Shown here piece after piece: positions 8,433 to 19,672 of a stretch of DNA of 64,000 nucleotides. This DNA comes from Asticcacaulis tiandongensis (GTDB lineage Bacteria > Pseudomonadota > Alphaproteobacteria > Caulobacterales > Caulobacteraceae): contig NZ_SSBC01000010.1 in assembly GCF_006475605.1 (NCBI RefSeq), forward strand, positions 372,001-436,000, given 5' to 3'. Position 1 is the first letter of the stretch. Every line of letters begins with the position of its first letter. Position numbers and translations under genes: made by a program. A model generated the notes under the pieces. The model was given only the letters and a program-made list of their open reading frames with translations. It was not told where the DNA came from and made no database searches.

Positions 8433-10490
8433 ATGCCCATAGCCAAAGTAAATGGCGTCGAGGTCGAATTTGATCCCGGCATGACCGTGCTTCAGGTCGC
8501 GGAGCTGGCAGGCGAGGAAATCCCCCGTTTCTGCTATCATGAGCGCCTGTCGATTGCGGGTAACTGCCGCATGTGCCTTGTGGAAGTAAAGCCCGGACCA
8601 CCGAAGCCGCAGGCTTCCTGTGCGCTGCCGGCTGCCGAGGGGCAGGAAATTTTCACCAATACGCCAATGGTCAAAAAGGCCCGCGAAGGCGTGATGGAAT
8701 TTCTGCTGATCAATCACCCGCTGGATTGCCCGATCTGCGATCAGGGCGGTGAGTGTGACCTTCAGGATCAGGCCATGGCCTATGGCCGTGACGGTTCGCG
8801 CTATTCGGAAAACAAGCGCGCCGTTGAAGAAAAGTATCTCGGCCCGACCATCAAGACCTATATGACCCGCTGCATTCAGTGCACGCGCTGTGTGCGATTC
8901 TCGACCGAAGTCGCCGGTGTGACGGAAATGGGTATGATTTCGCGCGGTGAAGGCGCTGAGATCACGTCTTATCTGGAGCAGGCCGTATCTTCGGAGCTTT
9001 CAGGTAATCTTAATGATCTGTGTCCGGTCGGTGCGCTGACGCACAAGCCCTGGTCGTTTAACTACCGTCCGTGGGAACTGACCAAGACCGAAACGATTGA
9101 CGTGCATGACGCTCTGGGGGCGCATATCCGCGTGGATAACCGCGGGGCGGCGGTTCTGCGCGCTCTGCCGCGTCTCAAGGAAGAGATCAACGAAGAGTGG
9201 ATCACCGACAAGTCACGCTATGCGGTTGATGGTCTGGCGCGTCAGCGTCTGGATCGCCCCTATGTGCGTAAAAACGGTCAACTGACGCCCGTGTCTTGGG
9301 ACGAAGCGCTTGATACGGTGGCGGCGAAACTGACGGCTGCGCCTGCGGACAAGGTGGGGGTAATTGCCGGTGACCTTCAGGACGCCGAAAGCCTTAAGGC
9401 GGCCAAGGATCTGTTCACGTCGCTTGGAATTATCAATATTGACTCACGTCAGTATGGCGAGGCCTTTGGCGCGGCGGGTTCACAGCGTGAAACCTATCTG
9501 TTCAATACGGGCATTGCCGGTATTGAACAGGCCGATGCCATTCTGCTGATCGGCACGAATCTGCGTCACGAAGCGGCGCTGATCAATGCCCGCATTCGCA
9601 AAACATGGCTTAAGGGCGCGGTCGATATTGCTGTGATCGGTGAAGCCTATGACCTGACCTATGAGTACGAACATCTGGGGACGGATGCCAAGACCCTGAA
9701 GAGCTTTAAGAAATCTGATTTCGGCAAGCGCTTTGCGCAGGCCAAAAATCCGGTAGTTCTGGTCGGTTCCGGCCCACTGTCACGTGAAGATGGCGCGGCG
9801 CTTCTGAACCTGATCTCTGCTGAGGTTCTGGCGACGGCCAATGTGGTGCGTGACGACTGGAACGGCTTCAATATTGTCCATCAGGCGGCGGCCCGTGTGG
9901 GGGCGCTTGATCTCGGGTTTGTGCCGGGTGAGGGCGGGCTGAATACACGCGCAATTGTCAATGGTGGATTAGAGGTCGTTGTCCTGATCGGGGCCGATGA
10001 AATTGACACTACGAAGCTGAAGGACAGCTTTGTCGTCTATGTCGGTACGCATGGGGATGCGGGGGCCAGTGTGGCCGATGTTATTCTGCCCGGTGCCGCC
10101 TATACGGAAAAGACCGGCATCTATGTCAACCTTGAGGGGCGCGTTCAGATTGCCGAGCGCGTGGTGTTCCCAAAGGGCGAGGCCAAGGAAGACTGGTCAA
10201 TTTTCCGTGCCCTGTCGGCGCGTCTGGGTAAGACCTTGCCGTATGACAGCCTGTCCGATCTGCGTCAGGCCCTGATTACCGATCACCCGACTTTTGGCCG
10301 TGTAGATGTGAAGCCTTCGACGAAGGTATTTGACATTAAGGCTCTGGGCGCTAAGGGCGATGTTGCCGAAGGTGTTCTGGCGTCGAATATTGGCGACTTC
10401 TATCTGACCAATCCGATTGCCCGCGCCTCTACGGCGATGGCGGAATGTTCGGGCGTAAGAGCGGCCCCATTGATTCAGGCTGCGGAGTAA
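8433..10490 (+). CDS. nuoG: NADH-quinone oxidoreductase subunit G (75 kDa, multiple Fe-S clusters)
   Basis: Largest peripheral subunit, relaying electrons from NuoF toward NuoB. In order: a ferredoxin-like [2Fe-2S] domain ([19 protein letters not shown]), the His-ligated cluster segment ([17 protein letters not shown]), a [4Fe-4S] domain ([10 protein letters not shown] with CPVGAL), then a molybdopterin-oxidoreductase-like C-terminal domain. I see no added cluster motif in that domain. The length (685 residues) is close to mitochondrial-type NuoG rather than the longer E. coli form. Confidence 0.97.
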   Translation: MPIAKVNGVEVEFDPGMTVLQVAELAGEEIPRFCYHERLSIAGNCRMCLVEVKPGPPKPQASCALPAAEGQEIFTNTPMVKKAREGVMEFLLINHPLDCPICDQGGECDLQDQAMAYGRDGSRYSENKRAVEEKYLGPTIKTYMTRCIQCTRCVRFSTEVAGVTEMGMISRGEGAEITSYLEQAVSSELSGNLNDLCPVGALTHKPWSFNYRPWELTKTETIDVHDALGAHIRVDNRGAAVLRALPRLKEEINEEWITDKSRYAVDGLARQRLDRPYVRKNGQLTPVSWDEALDTVAAKLTAAPADKVGVIAGDLQDAESLKAAKDLFTSLGIINIDSRQYGEAFGAAGSQRETYLFNTGIAGIEQADAILLIGTNLRHEAALINARIRKTWLKGAVDIAVIGEAYDLTYEYEHLGTDAKTLKSFKKSDFGKRFAQAKNPVVLVGSGPLSREDGAALLNLISAEVLATANVVRDDWNGFNIVHQAAARVGALDLGFVPGEGGLNTRAIVNGGLEVVVLIGADEIDTTKLKDSFVVYVGTHGDAGASVADVILPGAAYTEKTGIYVNLEGRVQIAERVVFPKGEAKEDWSIFRALSARLGKTLPYDSLSDLRQALITDHPTFGRVDVKPSTKVFDIKALGAKGDVAEGVLASNIGDFYLTNPIARASTAMAECSGVRAAPLIQAAE

Positions 10491-10491
10491 G

Positions 10492-11577
10492 ATGATGACT
10501 GAACCCTCATTCTGGGCAGGCCCGATCGGCTGGACGATTCTCGCAAGCCTTCAGGCTCTGGCGGTGATCATGGGCGTCATGGTTTCGCTGGCCTTTCTTC
10601 TGTGGGGCGACCGCAAGGTTTGGGCCGGTGTGCAGATGCGCAAAGGCCCGAACGTGGTTGGCCCGTTCGGACTTTTCCAGTCCTTTGCCGACTTCTTCAA
10701 GTTCCTGTTCAAGGAAGTGATCATTCCCGCCGGCGCCGATAAGCCGGTCTTCCTGCTGGCACCGCTGCTGACCTTTATTCTGGCCTTTATGTCCTGGGCG
10801 GTTATTCCGTTCGCACCGGGCTGGGTCGGCTCGGATATCAATGTCGGTATCCTGTACCTGTTCGCGATTTCGTCGCTTGGTGTCTATGGCATCATCATGG
10901 GTGGCTGGGCGTCGAACTCGAAATATCCGTTCCTTGGCGGTCTGCGTTCTGCGGCTCAGATGGTGTCTTATGAAGTGTCTCTCGGCTTCATCATCATCAC
11001 GGTCGTACTGCTGGCCGGTTCGATGAACCTGACCGAGATTGTTGATGCGCAAGGGGCAGGGTTCTGGAACTGGAACTTCCTTGGCGGCGGCGGTTTGCTG
11101 GGCCTCGGGATCATCAAGCTGCCGATCATGTTCGGTATGATGATCATGTTCTATATTTCGGCACTGGCCGAGACCAATCGCCCGCCGTTCGATCTGCCTG
11201 AAGCGGAATCCGAACTGGTGGCCGGTTATCAGGTTGAATATTCCTCGACCCCCTATCTTCTGTTCATGATCGGCGAATATGCCAACATCGTTCTGATGTG
11301 CGCCATGATCACGCTTCTGTTCTTCGGTGGCTGGCATTCGCCCATTCCGATGGACAGCTTCGTGGCCCCTGGCACGATCTGGTTCAACCTGATCAGCCTC
11401 GGTTGGTTCGTGCTCAAGGTTGTGTTCTGGTTCATCATGTTCGCCATCGCCAAGGCTATTGTTCCGCGTTACCGCTATGATCAGCTGATGCGTCTGGGCT
11501 GGAAAATCTTCCTGCCGACCTCGCTGGGTGCGGTTGTTCTGATCGCGGCCTACCGCGTATTCGGAGGTGACTTCTAA
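10492..11577 (+). CDS. nuoH: NADH-quinone oxidoreductase subunit H
   Basis: Membrane subunit that anchors the peripheral arm and completes the quinone chamber. The 361-residue protein has about eight hydrophobic segments and the diagnostic [19 protein letters not shown] loop. Two in-frame ATGs open the gene (10492 and 10495); the first is one base after the nuoG stop. The stop overlaps the nuoI start (TAATGA). Confidence 0.97.
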   Translation: MMTEPSFWAGPIGWTILASLQALAVIMGVMVSLAFLLWGDRKVWAGVQMRKGPNVVGPFGLFQSFADFFKFLFKEVIIPAGADKPVFLLAPLLTFILAFMSWAVIPFAPGWVGSDINVGILYLFAISSLGVYGIIMGGWASNSKYPFLGGLRSAAQMVSYEVSLGFIIITVVLLAGSMNLTEIVDAQGAGFWNWNFLGGGGLLGLGIIKLPIMFGMMIMFYISALAETNRPPFDLPEAESELVAGYQVEYSSTPYLLFMIGEYANIVLMCAMITLLFFGGWHSPIPMDSFVAPGTIWFNLISLGWFVLKVVFWFIMFAIAKAIVPRYRYDQLMRLGWKIFLPTSLGAVVLIAAYRVFGGDF

Positions 11578-12068
11578 TGATCGGCCGTTTGACCCAAGCC
11601 GTCAAAGGCGCTCTGTTGCTGGATTTCGTCGGGGCCACGGGCCTTGCGGTGAAATACATGTTCAGGCCCAAAAAGACGATCAACTATCCGTTCGAGAAGG
11701 GGCCGCTCAGCCCACGTTTTCGCGGTGAGCATGCGCTGCGTCGCTACCCAAACGGGGAAGAACGCTGCATCGCCTGTAAGCTGTGTGAAGCCATCTGTCC
11801 GGCGCAGGCCATCACCATCGAGGCTGAACCGCGCGAGGACGGCTCGCGCCGCACGACGCGTTACGACATCGATATGGTGAAGTGCATATATTGCGGCCTG
11901 TGTCAGGAAGCCTGTCCGGTCGATGCGATTGTCGAGGGACCGAACTTTGAGTTCTCCACCGACACGCGCGAAGAACTTTATTATGACAAGCAACGACTTC
12001 TGGCCAACGGCGATCGCTGGGAACGCGAAATCGCCCGTGCGCTTGAACTTGATGCCCCCTACAGGTAA
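11577..12068 (+). CDS. nuoI: NADH-quinone oxidoreductase subunit I (23 kDa, two [4Fe-4S])
   Basis: Ferredoxin-type subunit carrying clusters N6a and N6b between NuoG and NuoB. Both motifs are intact: [12 protein letters not shown] and [12 protein letters not shown]. Length is 163 residues, as expected for the TYKY subunit. The start overlaps the nuoH stop, and nuoJ begins 12 bases downstream. Confidence 0.98.
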   Translation: MIGRLTQAVKGALLLDFVGATGLAVKYMFRPKKTINYPFEKGPLSPRFRGEHALRRYPNGEERCIACKLCEAICPAQAITIEAEPREDGSRRTTRYDIDMVKCIYCGLCQEACPVDAIVEGPNFEFSTDTREELYYDKQRLLANGDRWEREIARALELDAPYR

Positions 12069-12080
12069 GAGGCGCGGATC

Positions 12081-12713
12081 ATGAGTGTTTTGGCGATAGC
12101 CTTTTATTTACTGGCCACGGTGACGGTGTTTTCCGGCGCTATGGTCATCCTGTCTAAGAATCCGGTGCATTCGGTTCTGTTCCTCATTCTGGCCTTTTTC
12201 AACGCGGCCGGTCTGTTCGTGCTGATGGGCGCCGAGTTTCTAGCCATGCTGCTGGTCGTCGTCTATGTCGGCGCGGTGGCAGTGCTGTTCCTCTTTGTTG
12301 TCATGATGCTGGATGTGGACTTTGTGAAACTGCGCAAGGGGTTCGCCAGCTATCTGCCGATTGGCGGCGTGGTCGGAACCTTCCTGCTGGTGGAACTGGT
12401 GCTCATTGTTAATGCGGTCGCGACACGCGGGGCCGCCGCTGGCAAGGGGCCTAAGGTTTATGGCCCTGAGATGAGCAATATCGAGGACATCGGGCGCGTT
12501 CTGTATACCGATTACGTCTATCTGTTTCAGGCGGCGGGTCTGGTGCTTCTGGTGTCGATGATCGGTGCGATCGTCCTGACCCTGCAACACCGCACGCACG
12601 TCAAGCGTCAGGATATTCACGAACAAACCACACGCCGTCGTAAGGACGCGGTGAAAATTGTTTCGGTCAAATCCGGCGAAGGCATCCAAATCCCTGAGGA
12701 CATCAACAAATGA
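12081..12713 (+). CDS. nuoJ: NADH-quinone oxidoreductase subunit J
   Basis: Proton-module membrane subunit. The 210-residue protein has five hydrophobic segments, including the characteristic [20 protein letters not shown] region of transmembrane helix 3, and ends in a basic soluble tail of about 40 residues. The last four bases overlap the nuoK start (ATGA). Confidence 0.96.
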   Translation: MSVLAIAFYLLATVTVFSGAMVILSKNPVHSVLFLILAFFNAAGLFVLMGAEFLAMLLVVVYVGAVAVLFLFVVMMLDVDFVKLRKGFASYLPIGGVVGTFLLVELVLIVNAVATRGAAAGKGPKVYGPEMSNIEDIGRVLYTDYVYLFQAAGLVLLVSMIGAIVLTLQHRTHVKRQDIHEQTTRRRKDAVKIVSVKSGEGIQIPEDINK

Positions 12714-13018
12714 ACATCGATCTGACGCACTATCTGGTCGTGTCGGCCATGCTGTTCACCATCGGGGTGTTCGGCATCTTCGTGAACCGGCGCAATATCA
12801 TCATCATCCTGATGTCGATCGAACTGATCCTTCTGGCGGTGAATATCAATTTCGTGGCCTTCTCGGCGCACCTGCATAATGTGCAGGGGCAGATCATGGC
12901 CATGTTCGTCCTGACCGTCGCGGCTGCCGAAGCGGCTATCGGTCTGGCGATCCTTGTGACCTTCTTCCGTAATCGCGGTGACATCGAAGTCGATGACGCC
13001 AGCATGATGAAAGGGTAA
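12710..13018 (+). CDS. nuoK: NADH-quinone oxidoreductase subunit K
   Basis: Three-helix MrpC-like proton-channel subunit of 102 residues. The two conserved membrane carboxylates are present, one in [11 protein letters not shown] and one in [11 protein letters not shown]. It overlaps nuoJ by four bases and is followed after 8 bases by nuoL. Confidence 0.97.
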   Translation: MNIDLTHYLVVSAMLFTIGVFGIFVNRRNIIIILMSIELILLAVNINFVAFSAHLHNVQGQIMAMFVLTVAAAEAAIGLAILVTFFRNRGDIEVDDASMMKG

Positions 13019-13026
13019 GCATCATC

Positions 13027-15111
13027 ATGCAAACGCTTGTTACTTTACTGGTTCTGGCACCGGCTCTGGGTGCACTGATTGCGGGCCTGTTTGGTCGCCG
13101 CATCGGCAATACCCTGTCTCAGGGTGTGACGACCGGTCTTCTGTTCTTGTCCTGTGCCCTGTCGTGGTATGTGTTCGCCCAGCATACATGGGGTGGGCTT
13201 GAGCCGTTCACGGTCAAGTTGCTGGACTTCATTAATATAGGCACTTTCCAGTCGGCCTGGTCGATCCGCATAGACGCTTTGTCGGCGACCATGCTGATCG
13301 TGGTGACGAGCGTATCATCGCTCGTGCACCTTTATAGCTGGGGCTATATGGCCGAAGATCCGTCCAAGCCGCGTTTCTTTGCCTATCTGTCGCTGTTTAC
13401 CTTCGCCATGCTGATGCTGGTGACCGCCGCTGACTTCATGCAGCTGTTCTTCGGCTGGGAAGGGGTGGGGCTGGCGTCTTACCTGCTGATCGGTTTCTGG
13501 TTCCATAAGGATTCTGCCTCAAGCGCGGCCATCAAGGCGTTCGTCGTCAACCGCGTCGGTGACTTCGGTTTCGCGCTCGGGATCATGACTATCTACTGGC
13601 AATTTGGCACGATCAACTTTGCTGAACTGTTCCCGCTGCTGGCTTCGAAAGAGGCGACAAGCTGGGCGTTCTTAAGCTGGCACTTCTCGGCGCTTGATCT
13701 GGCCGCCTTCCTGTTGTTCATCGGGGCCATGGGTAAATCGGCGCAGTTCTTCCTGCACACCTGGTTGCCTGACGCCATGGAAGGTCCGACGCCTGTGTCG
13801 GCGCTGATCCACGCGGCCACCATGGTGACCGCCGGTGTCTATATGGTCTGTCTGTTGTCGCCATTGTTTGAACTGGCACCGGTCGCCAAGATGATTGTCA
13901 CCTATGTCGGTGCGATCACCGCGATCTTTGCCGCCTCGATTGGCTTCACGCAAAACGACATCAAGCGCGTCATTGCCTTCTCTACCTGTTCGCAACTCGG
14001 CTATATGTTCTTTGCCGCTGGCGTAGGGGCCTATGAGGCCGCTATGTTCCACCTGTTTACGCACGCCTTCTTTAAGGCACTGCTGTTCCTTGGGGCCGGT
14101 TCGGTTATCCATGGCATGCACCATGAGCAGGACATGCGGAATATGGGCGGGCTTTATAAGTATCTGCCCGCGACCTATGCCGTCATGATGATCGGTACGA
14201 TTGCCATCACGGGTCTGGGGATTCCCTATACGCAAATCGGCTTTGCCGGCTTCTTCTCGAAGGATACGATCATCGAAACCGCATGGGCGGCAGCCGGTAC
14301 ACCGCAAGGCATGTTCGCCTTCTGGATTGGTGTTGTTGCGGCTCTGCTGACGGCCTTCTACAGCTGGCGTCTGATTTTCATGACCTTCCACGGCAAGAAG
14401 CAGTGGGAACACGGTCATGACGATCATCACTCCCATGATGAGGCTCATGGCGATCATGCGCATGCGGCTGTAGCGCATCATGATGACCATGCGCACGATG
14501 ATCATGCGCATGATGATCACGGGCACGGGCACCATGCCCATACGCCGCATGAAAGTCCGCTGGTCATGCTGATCCCGCTGTTTGTCCTGTCGGTCGGGGC
14601 TGTGGCTGCCGGTTTCGTGTTCGCACCTTACTTTGTCGGTGATCATGCGCACGATTTCTGGGGGCATGCCATTTTCCATGGCCCGCATAATCATGTGCTG
14701 CATGATGCGCACCATATCGAAGAAAAGTGGGTCAAGTTTGCCCCGCTGGTGGTCACATTGCTCGGTACGCTCGGGGCGGTCTATTACTACCTGATGCGTC
14801 CGGATGTGCCCAAGGCCATGGCCGCAAAACAGGGTGGTTTCTACCGCTTCCTGTACAACAAGTGGTACTTCGATGAGCTGTATCAGGTTGTGTTTGTTAA
14901 GGGTTCCAAGGCACTGGGTGACTTCTTCTGGAAGATTCTGGATGTGAAGATCATTGACGGGCTTGGGCCGAACGGGGTGGCGGCTACGGCGCTTAAGTCG
15001 GCTAAGAATCTCGTCAAATCACAGACCGGTTTCCTCTATCACTACGCCTTCGTCATGTTCCTTGGCATCGCCGGTCTTCTGACCTGGGTTGTCTTCTTTC
15101 TGGCACGCTAA
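13027..15111 (+). CDS. nuoL: NADH-quinone oxidoreductase subunit L, with histidine-rich loop
   Basis: Distal antiporter-like proton pump with the long lateral helix at the C terminus. The core carries [19 protein letters not shown] and [29 protein letters not shown]. At 694 residues it is longer than the E. coli subunit. Residues about 460-507 (14404-14550) are an Asp/His-rich loop with roughly half of its residues His, placed between transmembrane segments and likely exposed to solvent. A second short His cluster (near 14641-14715) follows one helix later. Confidence 0.97.
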   Translation: MQTLVTLLVLAPALGALIAGLFGRRIGNTLSQGVTTGLLFLSCALSWYVFAQHTWGGLEPFTVKLLDFINIGTFQSAWSIRIDALSATMLIVVTSVSSLVHLYSWGYMAEDPSKPRFFAYLSLFTFAMLMLVTAADFMQLFFGWEGVGLASYLLIGFWFHKDSASSAAIKAFVVNRVGDFGFALGIMTIYWQFGTINFAELFPLLASKEATSWAFLSWHFSALDLAAFLLFIGAMGKSAQFFLHTWLPDAMEGPTPVSALIHAATMVTAGVYMVCLLSPLFELAPVAKMIVTYVGAITAIFAASIGFTQNDIKRVIAFSTCSQLGYMFFAAGVGAYEAAMFHLFTHAFFKALLFLGAGSVIHGMHHEQDMRNMGGLYKYLPATYAVMMIGTIAITGLGIPYTQIGFAGFFSKDTIIETAWAAAGTPQGMFAFWIGVVAALLTAFYSWRLIFMTFHGKKQWEHGHDDHHSHDEAHGDHAHAAVAHHDDHAHDDHAHDDHGHGHHAHTPHESPLVMLIPLFVLSVGAVAAGFVFAPYFVGDHAHDFWGHAIFHGPHNHVLHDAHHIEEKWVKFAPLVVTLLGTLGAVYYYLMRPDVPKAMAAKQGGFYRFLYNKWYFDELYQVVFVKGSKALGDFFWKILDVKIIDGLGPNGVAATALKSAKNLVKSQTGFLYHYAFVMFLGIAGLLTWVVFFLAR

Positions 15112-15129
15112 GGAGTTTCAGGTTTTACA

Positions 15130-16626
15130 ATGGCTATTCCCAATCTCCTTAGTCTGATCACTTTCCTGCCTCTGGCGGGGGCGCTGGTGATACTGGCGGT
15201 CAAGGCCCTGTCGCGTAAAGACGATGAGGCGGTGATCGGCACCAATGCCAAATGGATTGCCCTGTGGACGACGCTGGCAACGCTGGCGCTTACGATTGTC
15301 CTGCTGGCGCAGTTTGACCGCACGACGACGGACTATCAGTTCGTGGAAAAGGCGCAGTGGTTCTCTTACCTCAGCTACCATATGGGCGTTGACGGTATTT
15401 CGGTTCTGTTTGTCGCCCTGACGGCCTTCCTGATGCCTTTGTGTATTCTGGCCTCATGGACGAACATCAAGGAACGTCTGGTCGAATATATGATCGCGTT
15501 TCTGGTGCTGCAAACGGCGGTCATCGGTGTGTTCACCGTGCTCGACCTGTTCCTGTTCTATATGTTCTTTGAATTCGGTCTGGTGCCGATGTTCCTGATC
15601 ATTGGTATCTGGGGCGGCAAGGACCGTATCTATGCGTCCTACAAGTTCTTCCTCTATACGCTTCTGGGCTCGGTGTTGATGCTGGCGGCCATGCTGTACA
15701 TGGTTGGCGTGGCTGGTACCTCAAGCATTCCGGAACTTGCACAATACGAGTTTCTGGCAGCGGCGCAGCCGTGGCTGTGGCTGGCTTTCTTTGCTTCGTT
15801 TGCCGTCAAGATGCCGATGTGGCCGGTGCATACCTGGTTGCCGGATGCCCACGTTCAGGCCCCGACCGCGGGCTCGGTCATGCTGGCCGGTATTTTGCTG
15901 AAACTCGGCGGTTATGGTTTTATTCGCTTTAACCTGCCGATGTTCCCGCTGGCGTCGGAAATGTTCACGCCGTTCGTGCTGACGCTTTCGGTTATTGCCA
16001 TTGTCGTGACCTCGCTGATTGCGTTCCGCCAGACGGATATCAAGAAGCTGATCGCCTATAGCTCTGTGGCGCACATGGGCTTTGTGACCATGGGTATCTT
16101 TGCCGGCAATCAGGAAGGTGTGCAGGGCGCGGTTTATCAGATGATCAGCCACGGCTTGATTTCAGGTGCGCTGTTCCTCTGTGTGGGTGTGGTTTATGAC
16201 CGCTGGCATACGCGTGAGATCGTCTTCTATGGCGGTTTGACGAAGCTTTTGCCGCACTTTGCTTTTGTTTTCCTGCTGTTCACCATGGCCAATGTCGGTC
16301 TGCCCGGTACGTCCGGTTTTGTCGGGGAAATCCTGACCATGACCGGCCTGTATCAGGTGTCGACCTGGGCGGCCTTTGTCGCCGCGACCGGTGTAATCCT
16401 GTCGGCCATGTATGCCCTGACGCTCTATAAGCGCGTCATGTACGGCGAAGTGACCAACGAGGCGCTTAAAGGTCATCCTGATCTGACGGCGCGGGAAATT
16501 CTCATCTTTGTACCGCTGATTGTCGGTACGATTGCGCTGGGTGTCTATCCGGCCTTTGTCTTTGACTTTACCACCGCCAGTGTTGATGCGCTTGTTGCGC
16601 AATATCAGACACTGATCGGCGGATAG
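15130..16626 (+). CDS. nuoM: NADH-quinone oxidoreductase subunit M
   Basis: Antiporter-like proton-pumping subunit of 498 residues with about 14 hydrophobic segments. The catalytic Glu lies in [17 protein letters not shown], and the central Lys region reads [21 protein letters not shown]. Start ATG at 15130; a GGAG lies 14 bases upstream, farther than usual. nuoN begins 11 bases after the stop. Confidence 0.97.
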   Translation: MAIPNLLSLITFLPLAGALVILAVKALSRKDDEAVIGTNAKWIALWTTLATLALTIVLLAQFDRTTTDYQFVEKAQWFSYLSYHMGVDGISVLFVALTAFLMPLCILASWTNIKERLVEYMIAFLVLQTAVIGVFTVLDLFLFYMFFEFGLVPMFLIIGIWGGKDRIYASYKFFLYTLLGSVLMLAAMLYMVGVAGTSSIPELAQYEFLAAAQPWLWLAFFASFAVKMPMWPVHTWLPDAHVQAPTAGSVMLAGILLKLGGYGFIRFNLPMFPLASEMFTPFVLTLSVIAIVVTSLIAFRQTDIKKLIAYSSVAHMGFVTMGIFAGNQEGVQGAVYQMISHGLISGALFLCVGVVYDRWHTREIVFYGGLTKLLPHFAFVFLLFTMANVGLPGTSGFVGEILTMTGLYQVSTWAAFVAATGVILSAMYALTLYKRVMYGEVTNEALKGHPDLTAREILIFVPLIVGTIALGVYPAFVFDFTTASVDALVAQYQTLIGG

Positions 16627-16637
16627 GAGCGGCCTTA

Positions 16638-18071
16638 ATGGATTTATCTGCCTCCCTTAATCTGGCCCTTCCTGAACTGATCCTTGCGATATCGGTTCTG
16701 GGCATAGTGGTTTACGGCGCATTGCGCGGTAACAAGTCGGCCTTTACGGTCAATGCCCTGTCGGGTGCGGCCCTGATTGCTGCGGCATTCGCGGCGGCTT
16801 TCGGCAGCCACGGTTCGGGCTTTTCCGGCTCGTTCATTTCCGATGGCGTGGCCGTCTATGCCAAGGTGTTCATCTATATTGTGGCGGTTGCCATTATTGT
16901 TCTGAGCAAGGGGTATTTTGACCGCCTGAACCAGACCAAGTTCGAGTTCCCCATCCTGATCCTGCTGGCGACGCTCGGCATGAGCATGATGGTGTCGGCG
17001 GGGGATCTGATTGCCCTTTATGTCGGCCTCGAGCTTCAGTCCCTGTCGGCCTATATCCTTGCGGCCTTCCGTCGTGACGACCCCAAGGGGTCTGAAGCCG
17101 GTCTGAAGTATTTTGTGCTTGGGTCACTGGCGTCGGGTCTGCTGCTTTATGGCGCATCGCTGATCTATGGCTTCACCGGTTCGATGAACTTTGAAGCCAT
17201 TGCTGAGGCGCTGAAGGTCAATACCGAAGTTGGCGTTATTTTCGGTCTCGTCTTCCTGATCTCCGGTCTGGCTTTCAAGATTTCGGCGGCCCCGTTCCAT
17301 ATGTGGACGCCGGACGTTTATGAAGGGGCGCCGACACCGGTTGTGGCCTTCTTTGCCGGTGTGCCGAAGTTTGCCGCACTGGTGCTGTTTGCCCGTGTCC
17401 TGACCGATACATTTGCCGATCTGTACAGCCAGTGGTCACAGGTTATCCTGCTGCTGGCGACACTCTCGTTCCTTGTGGGCGCGCTGGGTGGTCTGATGCA
17501 GAAAGACATTAAGCGTCTGCTGGCCTATTCGTCGATTGCCAATATGGGCTATGCGCTGCTGGCTCTGGCGGCAGGTACAGGCTATGGCGTTCAGGCTCTG
17601 TTGCTGTTCATGGTGCTTTACACCATCGACACGACCGGCCTGTTCTCGGCGCAGATGGCCCTGAGCCGTAAGGGTGTTCCGCTGACAAGGATCGATCAGC
17701 TGGCGGGCCTGTCGAAGGTCAGCATGCCGATCACTATCGCCATTACGCTTTTGTGTTTGTCGGTTCTGGGCATGCCGCCCTTCTCAGGCTTCTGGGCCAA
17801 GGTATTCGTCTTTGGGGCAGCCATCGAAGCCGGTCACTGGGTGTTTGCAGCCATTGGTCTGGTGGCTTCGGTTGTTGCGGCCTTCTACTATCTGCGCATC
17901 ATCAAGCTGATGTGGTTTGATGGCGGGGCCGAAGAGATCGACGCCGCACCGGCAGCGACAAAATGGATTTTGTATGCCAGTGCCGCTTTTGCCTTCCCGC
18001 TGTCAGCCTTTGCCCTGATCTGGCTCTATCCGCTGGCGGAAAACGCGATCAAAAGTTTCGGACTGAATTGA
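16638..18071 (+). CDS. nuoN: NADH-quinone oxidoreductase subunit N
   Basis: Third antiporter-like subunit (477 residues). Recognisable segments are LYVGLELQSLSAYILAAFRR with the conserved Glu, and FKISAAPFHMWTPDVYEGAPTP with the central Lys. It closes the complex I genes proper. Only 78 bases separate it from birA, with no strong terminator, so transcription probably continues into birA-coaX-rnj. Confidence 0.97.
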   Translation: MDLSASLNLALPELILAISVLGIVVYGALRGNKSAFTVNALSGAALIAAAFAAAFGSHGSGFSGSFISDGVAVYAKVFIYIVAVAIIVLSKGYFDRLNQTKFEFPILILLATLGMSMMVSAGDLIALYVGLELQSLSAYILAAFRRDDPKGSEAGLKYFVLGSLASGLLLYGASLIYGFTGSMNFEAIAEALKVNTEVGVIFGLVFLISGLAFKISAAPFHMWTPDVYEGAPTPVVAFFAGVPKFAALVLFARVLTDTFADLYSQWSQVILLLATLSFLVGALGGLMQKDIKRLLAYSSIANMGYALLALAAGTGYGVQALLLFMVLYTIDTTGLFSAQMALSRKGVPLTRIDQLAGLSKVSMPITIAITLLCLSVLGMPPFSGFWAKVFVFGAAIEAGHWVFAAIGLVASVVAAFYYLRIIKLMWFDGGAEEIDAAPAATKWILYASAAFAFPLSAFALIWLYPLAENAIKSFGLN

Positions 18072-18149
18072 GCGTTGAGTTAATTTAACCTGAGTATAAC
18101 GGGGAGGGTGCTTCAGCGCTTTCCCCGTTGCTTCTTTTACGGAGGTCGG

Positions 18150-18902
18150 TTGGTCGATCATCCAGCCATTGTGCCCATAGAGGTATTTGACCGTCTTGAG
18201 TCCACTCAGACCGAAGCCTTGTCACGTCTGAGGACGGGGGATTATGGCCCGCGCTGGATACAGGCGCGTACGCAGACGGCCGGATTGGGCCGCAAGGGGC
18301 CTGTCTGGCAAAGTCTGGAGGGCAATCTGTTCGCCTCATGGTATCAGGCGATTGAACTGGATTTACGGCACATGCCGCAACTGGCCTTTGTTGCGGCCTT
18401 AAGCGTGCATGATGTGCTGCGGCCTCTGGTGCGTGAGGCCGCCCGGTTACGCATCAAATGGCCCAATGATGTGCTTTATGACGGGCATAAGCTCTGTGGC
18501 ATACTGGTTCAGAGTGCGCCTCTGGAGACGGGTCGGACGGGGGTCGTGGTCGGGATCGGTGTGAATGTGACATCGGCTCCGAAGCTTGAGGCCTATGGCA
18601 CGGCTGCGCTCAATGATATCGCTCAGGCAGATGTGAGCGCTGATTTTCTGATGATGCGCCTGAGTCATCACTTTCAAATCCGTTTCGCGCAATGGCAGGC
18701 GGGGGACTTTGGCGATATGGCCAAAGAATGGTTCGCTGTGGCCTATGGCCGTGACCAGAAGTGCATCGCCGATGAGGGCCTTATTACGGGACGGATGGCG
18801 GGTCTCAACGGGGATGGGGCTTTGCTTATAGAGACCGAATCAGGTGTCACTCAGGCGGTATCTTCGGGGACAGTGCGTTATCAGGAGGTTTCATGCTCTT
18901 AG
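18150..18902 (+). CDS. birA: Biotin--[acetyl-CoA-carboxylase] ligase, no DNA-binding domain
   Basis: Attaches biotin to the carboxylase carrier domain through biotinyl-AMP. The 250-residue protein has the catalytic core only: the biotinoyl-AMP loop region [13 protein letters not shown] and the [20 protein letters not shown] motif. The winged-helix repressor domain of E. coli BirA is absent, as in most alphaproteobacteria. I chose the TTG at 18150 because GGAGG precedes it by 4 bases; an in-frame GTG at 18108 also has a purine-rich run before it. The end overlaps coaX by 10 bases. Confidence 0.88.
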   Translation: MVDHPAIVPIEVFDRLESTQTEALSRLRTGDYGPRWIQARTQTAGLGRKGPVWQSLEGNLFASWYQAIELDLRHMPQLAFVAALSVHDVLRPLVREAARLRIKWPNDVLYDGHKLCGILVQSAPLETGRTGVVVGIGVNVTSAPKLEAYGTAALNDIAQADVSADFLMMRLSHHFQIRFAQWQAGDFGDMAKEWFAVAYGRDQKCIADEGLITGRMAGLNGDGALLIETESGVTQAVSSGTVRYQEVSCS

Positions 18903-19672
18903 CGATTGAACAGGGCAATACCAATACGCTGTTTGCCGTACATGACGGCGCGCACTGGGTGGCGCAATGGCGCGCGGCGACCGAATCTACGCGCACGGCC
19001 GATGAATATGCGGTCTGGCTGCATCAGTTGTTACAGATGCGTGGCATGGATTTCAGCGGGATTGATGCCTGTATTATTTCGTCAGTTGTGCCGCAGTCCC
19101 TGTTTAATTTGCGCAAGCTGGCGCAACGCTATTTCCAGATTACGCCCTATGTTGTGGGTGACAATACCCACCTTGGGATTGAGGTGCGTATTGATAAGCC
19201 CTCTGAGGCGGGTGCTGACCGGCTTGTGAACACCATCGGGGCCTTTATCGAACATGGCGGGCCGCTGATTGTCATCGATTCGGGTACGGCGACGACCTTT
19301 GATGTTGTGGCGGCGGATGGAGCGCTTGAGGGGACCGCCATATCTCCGGGGATCAATTTGTCGGTGCAGGCCCTGCATCAGGCGGCGGCCAAGCTGCCGC
19401 GCATAGCAATTGAGAAACCGGTACACTATATTGGTAAGGACACGGTGTCTGCCATGCAGTCAGGTATCTATTGGGGCTATGTCGGCCTGATTGAATATCT
19501 GATTGACCATATAAAGGCCGAATACGGCCAGTCCATGACGGTTGTGGCAACGGGAGGCGTGGCCTCACTGTTTGAAGGCGCAACCACAAAAATTGATCAC
19601 TTTGATCCTGACCTGACCCTTAAGGGTCTTCTTGAAATCTATAAACGTACGATTGAACACAACAAAAGATGA
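18893..19672 (+). CDS. coaX: Type III pantothenate kinase
   Basis: First step of coenzyme A synthesis (pantothenate to phosphopantothenate). The 259-residue ASKHA-fold protein has the phosphate loop [12 protein letters not shown] (Glu replaces the usual Asp of DxGNT), the pantothenate segment [11 protein letters not shown] and the adenosine segment [11 protein letters not shown]. It overlaps birA at its start and rnj at its end (ATGA), consistent with a tightly coupled trio. Confidence 0.95.
   Translation: MLLAIEQGNTNTLFAVHDGAHWVAQWRAATESTRTADEYAVWLHQLLQMRGMDFSGIDACIISSVVPQSLFNLRKLAQRYFQITPYVVGDNTHLGIEVRIDKPSEAGADRLVNTIGAFIEHGGPLIVIDSGTATTFDVVAADGALEGTAISPGINLSVQALHQAAAKLPRIAIEKPVHYIGKDTVSAMQSGIYWGYVGLIEYLIDHIKAEYGQSMTVVATGGVASLFEGATTKIDHFDPDLTLKGLLEIYKRTIEHNKR

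Noticed and set aside
13672-14715. 347-codon minus-strand frame rich in Met, Arg and Ile
   Set aside because: Antisense shadow of nuoL; its Met-rich run is just the complement of the His codons.
18077-18087. GTTAATTTAAC before birA as a CtrA site
   Set aside because: A CtrA full site needs TTAA-N7-TTAA; here the halves are nearly fused, and the gene is in a housekeeping block.
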